A stretch of 64,000 bases of DNA from Lysobacter auxotrophicus (GTDB lineage: Bacteria > Pseudomonadota > Gammaproteobacteria > Xanthomonadales > Xanthomonadaceae), in NCBI RefSeq assembly GCF_027924565.1, contig NZ_AP027041.1:1736001-1800000 (forward strand), read 5' to 3'. The notes beneath the pieces are model-generated. The model made no database searches. It was given only the letters and a program-made list of their open reading frames with translations, and was not told the origin of the DNA. Positions 16,002 through 24,053 of this stretch are shown here, one piece after another (position 1 is the stretch's first letter; each line of letters opens with the position of its first letter). Made by a program: the position numbers and the translations under genes.

Positions 16002-19000
16002 ATGAGTATTGCGGAGCTCAGCATCAAGCGGCCGGTCACGGCGATCATGTTCTTCGTGTCGCTGTTCGTGATCGGCCTCATCGCGGCGATCCGCCTGCCG
16101 CTGGAGGCCTTTCCCGAAGTCTCGCCGCCTTTCATCTTCGTGCAGTTGCCCTACACCGGCTCCACCCCCGAGGAGGTGGAGCGCACGCTGCTGCGTCCGG
16201 TGGAGGAAGCGCTGTCGACGATGACCGGCATCAAGCGCATGGACGCGAACGCGCGTGCCGACGGCGCCGAGATCTTCATGCAGTTCTCCGACTGGAACCG
16301 CGATGTCGCCATCGCGGCGTCGGAGGCGCGCGAGCGCATCGACGCGATCCGCGACGACCTGCCCGACGACCTGCAACGCTTCAACGTCTTCAAGTTCTCC
16401 ACGACCGACGAACCGGTCCTGCGCGTGCGACTGGCCAGCAAGAGCGACCTGACCGGCTCGTACGACATGATCGAGCGCGAGTTCAAGCGGCGCATCGAAC
16501 GCATCCCGGGCGTGGCGCGCGTGGATGTGACGGGCGCGGCGCCGAACGAGGTGGAAATCGCCATCGATCCCGATCGCCTCACCGCGCACAACCTCAGCCT
16601 CAACGACCTCAACGAACGCCTGAAGGCGGTCAACTTCTCGATCTCCGCCGGCCAGATCGACGACGGCGGACGCCGTCTTCGCGTGCAGCCGGTGGGCGAG
16701 ATCGTCGACCTGCAGCAGCTGCGCGACCTGGTGATCAACAACGCGGGCGTGCGGCTGGGCGACATCGCGCAGGTGCGGCTCAAGCCACAGCGCATGAACT
16801 ACGGGCGACGCCTCGACGGTCGTCCGGCGATCGGCCTGGACATCTTCAAGGAACGCAACGCGAACCTCGTCGACGTGTCGAGCAAGGCGCTGGCGGAAGT
16901 GGAGGCGATCCGCAAGCAGCCTGAACTGTCCGACATCCGCATCATCATCATCGACAACCAGGGCGACAACGTCACCAAGTCGCTGCTGGAGCTGGCCGAA
17001 GCCGGCGCGATCGGCCTGGTGCTGTCGATCGCGGTGCTGTTCTTCTTCCTGCGCCACTGGCCGTCGACGCTGATGGTGACGCTGGCCATCCCGATCTGCT
17101 TCGTGATGACGCTGGGCTTCATGTATTTCGCGGGCGTCACGCTCAACATCCTGTCGATGATGGGCCTGCTGCTCGCGGTCGGCATGCTGGTGGACAACGC
17201 GGTCGTGGTGGTGGAAAGCATCTACCAGGAACGCGAACGCATGCCCGACCAGCCGGTGCTCGCGTCGATCCTGGGCACCAAGCACGTCGCGATCGCGCTG
17301 TCGGCCGGCACGCTGTGCCACTGCATCGTGTTCCTGCCGAACCTGTTCGGCGAGCGCAACTTCCTGTCGATCTATCTCTCGCAGATCGCGATCACGATCT
17401 CCGTGTCGCTGCTGGCGTCGTGGCTGGTCGCGGTGAGCCTGATCCCGATGATCTCCGCGCGCCTGAAGACGCCGCCGGCGGTGAAGTCCGATCGCGGCAT
17501 CATCCCGCGCATGCAGAAGCGCTATGCGTCCTTCCTGCGCTGGACGCTGGAGCATCGCGGGAAGGCCGTGCTCGGCATCCTGATGATCATCGCCATCAGC
17601 ATCGTGCCGTTCAACCTGACCAAGAAGAACATGTTCGGTGGCGACGACGGCACCGAGACGAACATCTTCTACCAGTGGAAGGGCGCGTACACGAAGGAGC
17701 AGATGTCCGACGAGATCCTCAAGATCGAGAAGTTCCTGGACGCGAACCGCAAGAAGTACAACATCACCCAGATCTACTCGTACTACAGCGAGCAGGGCTG
17801 GGGCGGCACGCGCATCACCTTCGACACCAAGAAGATCAGCGAGTCCAAGGGCATCGTCGAACAACTGCGCAAGGACCTGCCGAAGTCGGCGCGCGCCAAC
17901 ATCGGCATCGGCAACCAGGGCGGTGGCGGCGGCGGTGGCGGCGGGCCCGGCCAGAACGTGCAGGTGCAGCTGGTCGGCGATTCGACCGAGACGCTGGTCG
18001 AGCTGGCCAACGACATCGTGCCCATCCTCGCCAAGCGCAAGGAACTGCGCGACGTGCGCGTGGACATCGGCGACCAGAACAGCGAGCTGTCGGTGCGCGT
18101 GGATCGCGAACGCGCGGCGTCGTTCGGCTTCAGCGCGCAGGAAGTGGCGAGTTTCGTCGGCCTCGCGCTACGCGGCGCGCCGCTGCGCGAGTTCCGTCGC
18201 GGCGACACCGAAGTGCCGGTGTGGGTGCGCTTCGAAGGCGCGGAACAGTTCGGCATGGAGGACGTTGCCAGCTTCACCGTGCGCGCGCCCGACGGCCGCA
18301 CCGTGCCGCTGCTGGCGATGGTCGACGTGGCCGTGAAGCCCTCGGCGACGCAGATCCAGCGCGCGAACCGCCAGACCACGGTGGCGATCCAGGCCAACCT
18401 CGGCGACAAGATCACCGTGCCCGAGGCGCGCAAGGCGATGGAGGAGGTGCTGAAGGCGGTGGCGTTCCCGGCCGGCTACAACTACACCTTCGAGTCGGGC
18501 GCGTTCGAGGACGAGGCCGAGGCGAACAAGCAGATGATGTTCAACCTGCTGATCGCGCTGATCATGATCTACGTGGTGATGGCGGCGGTGTTCGAGTCGC
18601 TGCTGTTCCCCTCGGCCATCATGACCGGCGTGCTGTTCTCGGTGTTCGGCGTGTTCTGGCTGTTCTGGCTGACCGGCACCGAGTTCAACATCATGGCCTT
18701 CATCGGCATCCTGGTGCTGATGGGCGTGGTGGTGAACAACGGCATCGTGATGATCGAGCACATCAACAACCTGCGACGTCGCGGCTTGTCCCGCACCGAC
18801 GCGCTGGTGGAAGGCAGCAAGGAACGCCTGCGCCCGATCCTGATGACGATGGGCACGGCGATCCTCGCGATGGTGCCGATCTCGCTGACGCAGACGCAGA
18901 TCGGTGGCGATGGCCCGCCGTACTACCCGATGGCGCGCGCCATCGCCGGCGGCCTGGCGTTCTCCACCGTGGTCAGCCTGCTGTTCCTGCCGACGATCTA

Positions 19001-19115
19001 CGCGATGCTCGACGACCTGCGCAACAGCACCTCGCGCATGGTCCGCCGTGCGCGCGGCAGGCAGGTCGAAGGACCGGTGGGCGGAGCGACGATCACGGCG
19101 CTCAAGGTCGACTGA
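16002..19115 (+). CDS. RND efflux pump permease, second of two
   Basis: A 1037-residue RND pump starting MSIAELSIKRPVTAIMFFV, 12 bases after the first pump gene. TM4 reads MLVDNAVVVVESI (Asp398, Asn399) and TM10 reads GVVVNNGIVMIEHIN (Asn912), so the second Asp and the Lys of the AcrB relay are both replaced by Asn. That combination is found in a separate RND subfamily. Nine consecutive glycines lie at about residues 640-648 in the second periplasmic loop. Two unlike pumps behind one adaptor recalls MdtABC, where MdtB and MdtC form a mixed trimer; a mixed complex here is inference. A terminator follows. Confidence 0.93.
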   Translation: MSIAELSIKRPVTAIMFFVSLFVIGLIAAIRLPLEAFPEVSPPFIFVQLPYTGSTPEEVERTLLRPVEEALSTMTGIKRMDANARADGAEIFMQFSDWNRDVAIAASEARERIDAIRDDLPDDLQRFNVFKFSTTDEPVLRVRLASKSDLTGSYDMIEREFKRRIERIPGVARVDVTGAAPNEVEIAIDPDRLTAHNLSLNDLNERLKAVNFSISAGQIDDGGRRLRVQPVGEIVDLQQLRDLVINNAGVRLGDIAQVRLKPQRMNYGRRLDGRPAIGLDIFKERNANLVDVSSKALAEVEAIRKQPELSDIRIIIIDNQGDNVTKSLLELAEAGAIGLVLSIAVLFFFLRHWPSTLMVTLAIPICFVMTLGFMYFAGVTLNILSMMGLLLAVGMLVDNAVVVVESIYQERERMPDQPVLASILGTKHVAIALSAGTLCHCIVFLPNLFGERNFLSIYLSQIAITISVSLLASWLVAVSLIPMISARLKTPPAVKSDRGIIPRMQKRYASFLRWTLEHRGKAVLGILMIIAISIVPFNLTKKNMFGGDDGTETNIFYQWKGAYTKEQMSDEILKIEKFLDANRKKYNITQIYSYYSEQGWGGTRITFDTKKISESKGIVEQLRKDLPKSARANIGIGNQGGGGGGGGGPGQNVQVQLVGDSTETLVELANDIVPILAKRKELRDVRVDIGDQNSELSVRVDRERAASFGFSAQEVASFVGLALRGAPLREFRRGDTEVPVWVRFEGAEQFGMEDVASFTVRAPDGRTVPLLAMVDVAVKPSATQIQRANRQTTVAIQANLGDKITVPEARKAMEEVLKAVAFPAGYNYTFESGAFEDEAEANKQMMFNLLIALIMIYVVMAAVFESLLFPSAIMTGVLFSVFGVFWLFWLTGTEFNIMAFIGILVLMGVVVNNGIVMIEHINNLRRRGLSRTDALVEGSKERLRPILMTMGTAILAMVPISLTQTQIGGDGPPYYPMARAIAGGLAFSTVVSLLFLPTIYAMLDDLRNSTSRMVRRARGRQVEGPVGGATITALKVD

Positions 19116-19154
19116 AGTCGGCACCGTCCAGCAAGGCACGAACGGCGTGCAATG

Positions 19155-19186
19155 AAAAGGGCCGGAGCTTGCTCCGGCCCTTTGTC
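19155..19186 (+). terminator. Terminator of the RND operon
   Basis: AAAGGGCCGGAGC (19156-19168) and GCTCCGGCCCTTT (19171-19183) form the stem; TTTGTCTT follows. Confidence 0.85.
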
Positions 19187-19220
19187 TTGGCGGCGACGCC
19201 TCGTGTAGCCATCCGGTTTT

Positions 19221-19310
19221 TGTAGCCCGGGTAAGGCCGAAGGCCGCACCCGGAAAACGTCATCGTCGTGCGCGCGAACCCGATGGCGCTTCGCTTATCC
19301 GGGCTTCAAC
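19221..19310. repeat. Inverted pair of short palindromic repeats
   Basis: TGTAGCCCGGGTAAG at 19221 and its inverted relative CTTATCCGGGCTTCA ending at 19309 bracket 60 bases. The same motif recurs at 57354 and 62568. These look like REP-type elements, here in a paired arrangement between convergent genes. Confidence 0.7.
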
Positions 19311-19326
19311 GGCCGCAAACGCGCGA

Positions 19327-20532
19327 TTAGTGCAGCAACCGTCCGCCGATACGGAACAGGCCCGTCCAGGCGCCGATCATCGAGCCCAGGTTGGTCAGCA
19401 GGAAGGTGAGCAGCACGCGTGCGACGCGGTTGCGGTACCAGCCGCGCACCGATTGCACGTCATCGCGCAGCGACATGAAGTCGGCGTAGGTCGGCTTGCG
19501 GATGCGCGCTTCGGTGAGTGCGCTGAACGTGCCCGTCGGCACGCCGAGGCGGAACGGCTTCAGCGGCGCGAACAACGCCGCCGTCAGGATGCTCAGCGGA
19601 TGCGCCGTCGCCAGCGCGCAACCCAGTGCGGCGAAGCCGGCGGTGCAGATCACCCACTGCAGCAGGAGGTCGGCGCCCATCGCGAAACCGCCGCGCCAGA
19701 TACCCACGCCGATCGCGGCGACGATGAAAGCGACGATGGCGATGCCCAGCCACGGCGTCTTGCTCTTCTTGCGGACGGTTTCGAGCTCGGTGCGGATCGT
19801 TTCCGGATCGCGCGTTTCCTCGCGCAGATGGCGCGCAAGGCCCTGCAGATGCCCGGCGCCGACCACCGCGAGCACTTCGCGCGCATCGCCATGCGTTTCG
19901 CGCAGGCGCGCGGCCATGTAGCGATCGCGTTCGGCGATCACGGCTTCGTAGAGTTCCGGGCTGTCGCTGGCGAACTCGCTGAAGCTCGACTCGAGCATGT
20001 CGCCCTGCTTGAGCTTCTCGATGTCCGCCTCGCCGACTTCCTCATCGACGAACAGCGCCGTCATGAGTCCCGCGCCCAGCTTCATCCGGCCCCAGAAACC
20101 CAGGCCCGCGCTGGCGCGCTTGAAGGTGAGGCCGACGTCGCGATCGATCAGGTGCACGGGCAGGTCGCGCTGGCGCGCTTCCAGCACCGCGCGCTTGAGT
20201 TCGGCGCCGGGCTCGATGCCGAGCTGCTCGGCGAGGCGGCGCTGGTAGGCGGCCAGCGCGAGGTTCGCCGCGAACAACGCGGTCTTGCCGTTGCGGATGA
20301 CTTCCACCAGGTCCATGCGCGCCATCGCGTCGGGATCGGTGAGGGCGGTCAGGCGTTGCGGGTCCAGTTCCACCGCCACCGCGTCGAATGCGCCGCTGCC
20401 GACGGCGTCGCGTACCGCCTCGACGCTCGCCTGCGATACATGCGCGGTGCCGAGCAGCGTGTAGCGCACGCCGTCGCGTTCGACGATCGCGTGGGGCTGG
20501 CGTTCCAGCAGCGCGTGCAGCGACTCAGACAT
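19327..20532 (-). CDS. TraB/PrgY family membrane protein
   Basis: The 401-residue product begins MSESLHALLERQPHAIVERDG and contains the TraB signature LLGTAHVSQASVEAVRDAV with VAVELDPQR, plus a second conserved block ERDRYMAARL and VVGAGHLQG. The TraB-like domain covers about residues 15-240; after a charged linker the C-terminal half has at least four membrane segments (LGIAIVAFIVAAIGVGI, LLLQWVICTAGFAALGCAL, and others). In Enterococcus, TraB/PrgY shuts down self-pheromone activity; the wider family is thought to be protease-like. There is no pheromone context here, so the role is unknown. Start at 20532 gives the family N-terminus; a longer frame to 20691 is not supported. Confidence 0.85.
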   Translation of the reverse strand: MSESLHALLERQPHAIVERDGVRYTLLGTAHVSQASVEAVRDAVGSGAFDAVAVELDPQRLTALTDPDAMARMDLVEVIRNGKTALFAANLALAAYQRRLAEQLGIEPGAELKRAVLEARQRDLPVHLIDRDVGLTFKRASAGLGFWGRMKLGAGLMTALFVDEEVGEADIEKLKQGDMLESSFSEFASDSPELYEAVIAERDRYMAARLRETHGDAREVLAVVGAGHLQGLARHLREETRDPETIRTELETVRKKSKTPWLGIAIVAFIVAAIGVGIWRGGFAMGADLLLQWVICTAGFAALGCALATAHPLSILTAALFAPLKPFRLGVPTGTFSALTEARIRKPTYADFMSLRDDVQSVRGWYRNRVARVLLTFLLTNLGSMIGAWTGLFRIGGRLLH

Positions 20533-20596
20533 CCAGGCGCCCTTCGACGGAGACGACACGTGCAGCGTAAATCGGCATGGTTTGGGCGGTCCTGCA

Positions 20597-20622
20597 GCAA
20601 GACGGCGCCCGCAGGCGCCGTC
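20597..20622 (-). terminator. Weak terminator-like hairpin after the hydrolase gene
   Basis: GACGGCGCC/GGCGCCGTC (20601-20609 and 20614-20622) forms a 9-base stem. On the minus strand it is followed only by TTGCTG, so termination would be weak. Confidence 0.45.
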
Positions 20623-20683
20623 GTGGGAAATCGGTTGCAGGAAGCTTAGGGCCTGACCGGGAACGGGGCAATGAAGGGCGGTC

Positions 20684-21610
20684 TCAGGCAACGCCGAAAG
20701 GCAGGTTGGGGGAGGACACCGCGCGCTCGCCCACGGTTTCGCCGCGCAGGAAACGCATCACGGCGCCGATCACCGCTTCGTCGTCGAGCACGCGACGGTG
20801 GCCGAGCCCGCGCGTCGTCAGCAGGCGCGAATCGGGCCAATAGCGCGCATACCGCTCGCCTTCCGACCACGGCACGTCGCGGTCTTCCAGATCGTGGACG
20901 ATCAACGCCGGGCGACCGATCACCGGCGCGGTGCGGTGCGCCTGCTGTTCGTCGAAGCTCAGGCCGATGCGGCTTTCGAAATACTCGAACATCCGCCGGC
21001 AGACATTGGCGCCGATCCAGAGCAGGTCGGCGAAGCGCTCGGCGGCGGCCACCGGATCGGCGGCCGGCGCGATCAGCACCGCGCGCTCGGCTTTCATGCC
21101 GCGCGCGAGGGCGTTCGCCGTCGCGGCGCCGCCCAGCGAATGGCCGATCACCACCGCAGCCGGCCCGAAGTGTTCGGCCACCGCCATCAGGTGGCGGGTG
21201 AAGCAGGGGAGCGTCGCGCGCTCGCCCGGGCTGCGCCCGTGGGCTGGCTGATCGAACGCGACGACGGCGTACCCCGCGGCGCGAAGCCGCGGCAACCACG
21301 CCGCGACGCGCGTGCCGTGGCTCGACCAGCCGTGCGCGAACAGCACGTACGGCTGCCGCTGCGGATCGCCCCAGACGTACGCCGTGACCGGGTGGTCGTC
21401 GACGATGACGCTTTCCTCGCGTGCTTCGAAGGTCGGCGCGGCCAGCGCCCGGCTGCGCGAGGACGCCATCGGCGTGCAGAAGATCCGGGCCGCGCGGGCG
21501 ACGGCGCGGCGCGGCGCCACGAGGCCGCCGATCGCAAACCACAGCCGCAGTCCGTACAGGCCGAAGAGTTTACGAACGGTCGTGCTAATTCTGGCGATGA
21601 GCGGGTACAT
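20684..21610 (-). CDS. Alpha/beta hydrolase
   Basis: The 308-residue product is a serine hydrolase with the nucleophile elbow GHSLGG (about residues 157-162) and the oxyanion-hole motif FAHGWSSHG. The acid is likely Asp in HDLEDRDVPW and the base His in TRGLGHRRV. An N-terminal hydrophobic stretch (LFGLYGLRLWFAIGGLV) could anchor it to the membrane. Substrate cannot be told from sequence; relatives act on small esters or acyl compounds. It follows the TetR gene by 23 bases on the same strand, so the pair is probably one autoregulated unit. Confidence 0.85.
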   Translation of the reverse strand: MYPLIARISTTVRKLFGLYGLRLWFAIGGLVAPRRAVARAARIFCTPMASSRSRALAAPTFEAREESVIVDDHPVTAYVWGDPQRQPYVLFAHGWSSHGTRVAAWLPRLRAAGYAVVAFDQPAHGRSPGERATLPCFTRHLMAVAEHFGPAAVVIGHSLGGAATANALARGMKAERAVLIAPAADPVAAAERFADLLWIGANVCRRMFEYFESRIGLSFDEQQAHRTAPVIGRPALIVHDLEDRDVPWSEGERYARYWPDSRLLTTRGLGHRRVLDDEAVIGAVMRFLRGETVGERAVSSPNLPFGVA

Positions 21611-21633
21611 GGCGATCCCTCCGTGGGGTGGAG

Positions 21634-22257
21634 TCAGGCGCGGGGAGCGGGGGCGTGGGGGGCGTAGGAGCGGAACAGCCGCTCCATCGCGCGGCGGCCA
21701 CGGTCGGCAGCCGTCTCGAAGCCGAACAGGCCGGCGTCGTGGTGGACGATCAGCGCGAGGCTGTAGAGCTCGAAGGCCATCTGGTCCGGATCGGTGTCCG
21801 TCGCCAGTTCGCCGGATTCGATGGCGAGCACGATGGCCCGCGCGACTTCCTGCCGCCAGCGGCGATCGTGTTCGACCAGGCGGTCGCGCAGCGGGCCAGG
21901 GCGGTCGTCGTATTCGCTCGCGGCGCTGAGCAGCAGGCAGCTGCCTTCGGACTGCCGGACCCAGTCGTACCAGGCCTCGAGGATGGCGCGGAGACGGGGC
22001 AGGCCGCGCGGATGTTTCAGGGCCGGGCGCAGCACGTGGTCGACGAAGCGGACGCCGGCCTCATCGAGCACCGCCATCTGCAGGTCTTCGCGTGAGCCGA
22101 AATGGGCGAACACGCCGCTCTTGGACATCCCCACCGCCTGGGCCAGCGGACCGATCGACAGGCCCTCCAGACCGGCTGCGCAGGCGATGCCGTAGGCCCG
22201 GTCGATGATGGCCTCGCGGGTCGCAGCGCCTTTGCTGGTGGCGGTCAGAGCGTTCAT
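21634..22257 (-). CDS. TetR family transcriptional regulator
   Basis: The 207-residue product has an N-terminal TetR helix-turn-helix (TREAIIDRAYGIACAAGLEG through VGMSKSGVFAHFGSREDLQ, about residues 13-60) and an all-helical ligand-binding C-terminal domain of the TetR_C type (FVDHVLRPALKHPRGLPRLR). It is the first gene of a likely two-gene unit with the downstream alpha/beta hydrolase. A direct repeat that overlaps an A+T-rich promoter-like stretch lies 20-46 bases before its start, consistent with autorepression. The inducer is unknown; pairing with a hydrolase suggests a lipid or ester. Confidence 0.92.
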   Translation of the reverse strand: MNALTATSKGAATREAIIDRAYGIACAAGLEGLSIGPLAQAVGMSKSGVFAHFGSREDLQMAVLDEAGVRFVDHVLRPALKHPRGLPRLRAILEAWYDWVRQSEGSCLLLSAASEYDDRPGPLRDRLVEHDRRWRQEVARAIVLAIESGELATDTDPDQMAFELYSLALIVHHDAGLFGFETAADRGRRAMERLFRSYAPHAPAPRA

Positions 22258-22276
22258 GGCCGGAAAAATAGCACGG

Positions 22277-22303
22277 CCGTTCGTTTTATTATCGACCGTT
22301 CGT
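22277..22303 (-). promoter_or_regulatory. Direct-repeat operator of the TetR-hydrolase unit
   Basis: CCGTTCGT occurs at 22277-22284 and again at 22296-22303, 19 bases apart, so both copies face the same side of the helix within about two turns. Between them lies TTTATTATCG, read on the minus strand as GATAATAAA, the only A+T-rich -10 candidate nearby. The position just before the TetR start suggests autoregulation. Confidence 0.55.
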
Positions 22304-22308
22304 CGGCA

Positions 22309-22866
22309 TCAGGCCGGGTCGGACTGAGCCCCGGGCCCGAGCGCCCGCTGCATCTGGACCGTATCCAGCCATCGGCCGTGCTTGCGCCCCAGCCCCTGGA
22401 AGACGCCGACCGTGCGGAAGCCGAGCCGCTCGTGCAGGGCGATCGACGCCGCATTGGTGACGTCGCCGACGACCGCGACCATCTGGCGCAGGCCGAGGGC
22501 GGTGCAATCGTCGATCAGCCGCTGCAGCAGCGCGCGCCCGATGCCCTGGCCGACGAAATCCGGGTGCACGTAGACGGTGTCCTCGACCGTCCAGCGATAG
22601 CCATCGCGCGTGCGATAGCTGCTGGCGTAGGCGTAGCCGGCGAACCGGCCCTCGCGTTCGGCGACGAGGTAGGGATAGCCCTGCGCGACCACCGCCTGCC
22701 AACGGCGCGTCATCTCGGCTTCGTCGGGCTCGTCGTACTCGTAGGTCGCGACGTGATCGCGGACTTCCTGCGCATACAGCGCGGTGATCGCGGAAAGATC
22801 GGTAGCGACGGCGCTGCGAAGGAGCAGCGCGGACGGGGTCGCGGCGGGGGCGGTTGGCGTTGACAT
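22309..22866 (-). CDS. GNAT N-acetyltransferase, phosphinothricin-acetyltransferase-like
   Basis: The 185-residue product is a GNAT-fold enzyme that transfers acetyl from acetyl-CoA to an amine. The CoA pyrophosphate loop is VGQGIGRALLQRLI (about residues 105-118) and the C-terminal NAASIALHERLGFRTVGVF is the typical motif B. The AEMTRRWQAVVAQGYPYLVAE block and overall length match the bar/pat (phosphinothricin or methionine sulfone) subgroup. The natural substrate is probably a methionine derivative or similar amino acid; herbicide resistance is not implied. It stands alone, with the TetR operator just after its stop codon. Confidence 0.85.
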   Translation of the reverse strand: MSTPTAPAATPSALLLRSAVATDLSAITALYAQEVRDHVATYEYDEPDEAEMTRRWQAVVAQGYPYLVAEREGRFAGYAYASSYRTRDGYRWTVEDTVYVHPDFVGQGIGRALLQRLIDDCTALGLRQMVAVVGDVTNAASIALHERLGFRTVGVFQGLGRKHGRWLDTVQMQRALGPGAQSDPA

Positions 22867-22921
22867 GGCCCAAGCGTAACCGCGGCCATGGCTTGCGTCG
22901 CTGGTCGCGACCCGACTTTGA

Positions 22922-23021
22922 CGTCATCCCCGCGAAGGCGGGGATCAACTGCGCATGCATCACGCCCGACGTAAGACGGGATGCCTCGGATCGATGGATC
23001 CCGCCTGCGCGGGAATGACGG
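22922..23021. repeat. Inverted pair of REP-type palindromes
   Basis: GTCATCCCCGCGAAGGCGGG starts at 22924 and the same family in opposite orientation (CCCGCCTGCGCGGGAATGAC) ends at 23019. Each forms its own hairpin (for example ATCCCCGC/GCGGGGAT at 22926-22945). This paired layout resembles bacterial interspersed mosaic elements. Confidence 0.75.
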
Positions 23022-23052
23022 CTCAGCGACGGTGCCCCGGCGCTCGCTGAAC

Positions 23053-23940
23053 TCAATCCCGGTAACGCTTGAGCAGGTCGCCGTACGCGTCGATGCGGCG
23101 GTCGCGCAGGAACGGCCAGATGCGGCGCACGTGTTCGCTGCGTTCCATGTCGACCTCGGCCATCAGGATTTCCGGATCGCTCGTCTGCGCCTCGGCCAGG
23201 AACTCGCCCTGCGGGCCGAGCACGTGGCTGCTGCCCCAGAACTGGATGCCGGACGCGCCGAGCGGCGAGGGCTCATGGCCGACGCGATTGCAGCTGAGCA
23301 CGGGCAGGCCGTTGGCGACGGCATGGCCGCGATGGCTCAGGATCCACGCATTGCGCTGGCGATCCTTCTCGGCCTGCTGGTCGTCCGGATCCCAGCCGAT
23401 CGCGGTGGGATACAGCAGCAGTTCCGCGCCAGCGAGCGCCATCAGGCGCGCACCTTCCGGGTACCACTGGTCCCAGCACACCATCACGCCGAGGCGGCCG
23501 ACGGAGGTGTTGATCGGCTCGAAACCGATGTCGCCCGGCGTGAAATAGAACTTCTCGTAGAAGCCCGGATCGTCCGGGATGTGCATCTTGCGGTACTTGC
23601 CCGCGACGCTGCCATCGGCTTCGAAGACGACGGCGGTGTTGTGGTACAGCCCGGTCGCGCGCTTCTCGAACAGCGAGCTCACCAGCACCACGCCGTGCTG
23701 CCTGGCGAGCGGTGCGAGGCGCTCGGTGCTCGGGCCCGGAATGGTCTCGGCGAGGTCGAACTCGCACACATCCTCGTGCTGGCAGAAGTACGGCCCGTTG
23801 TGCAGTTCCTGCAGCAGCACGAGCTTCGCGCCGCGCTTGGCGGCCTCGGCCACGCGCTGCTCGATCACCGCGAGGTTCGCGTCGGCATCGCCGTGGTTGC
23901 GCTCCTGGATCAGCGCGACGGGGAGGGTGGTCTTCTTCAT
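23053..23940 (-). CDS. aguB: N-carbamoylputrescine amidase
   Basis: This nitrilase-superfamily enzyme hydrolyses N-carbamoylputrescine to putrescine, ammonia and CO2, the second step of agmatine use. The 295-residue product has the Glu-Lys-Cys triad intact: QELHNGPYF (Glu45), YRKMHIPDD (Lys118) and VMVCWDQWYPE (Cys155). HGDADANLAVIEQRVAEAA and FWGSSHVLGPQGEFL also match AguB closely. The start at 23940 is chosen because the upstream 60 bases have no family similarity. It is 113 bases downstream of aguA on the same strand. Confidence 0.95.
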   Translation of the reverse strand: MKKTTLPVALIQERNHGDADANLAVIEQRVAEAAKRGAKLVLLQELHNGPYFCQHEDVCEFDLAETIPGPSTERLAPLARQHGVVLVSSLFEKRATGLYHNTAVVFEADGSVAGKYRKMHIPDDPGFYEKFYFTPGDIGFEPINTSVGRLGVMVCWDQWYPEGARLMALAGAELLLYPTAIGWDPDDQQAEKDRQRNAWILSHRGHAVANGLPVLSCNRVGHEPSPLGASGIQFWGSSHVLGPQGEFLAEAQTSDPEILMAEVDMERSEHVRRIWPFLRDRRIDAYGDLLKRYRD

Positions 23941-24053
23941 CGGTTCCGGATCGAAAGCTGCGCAACGCGCGGAAGGCCTGCAATTGTAGGCCTCGCGCAT
24001 GACGCGAACGAAAACGTGGGCGAAACGCAGCGGTCATGCCGCTGCGTGAAGGA

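Noticed and set aside
10656-17864. A minus-strand open frame of over 2500 codons that includes the end of the first cytochrome and runs antisense to the adaptor and RND genes
   Set aside because: It is the shadow of codon-biased genes in high-GC DNA. Only the short part at 10215-10655 has real cytochrome features; the antisense rest is Arg/His/Asp-rich low-complexity translation.
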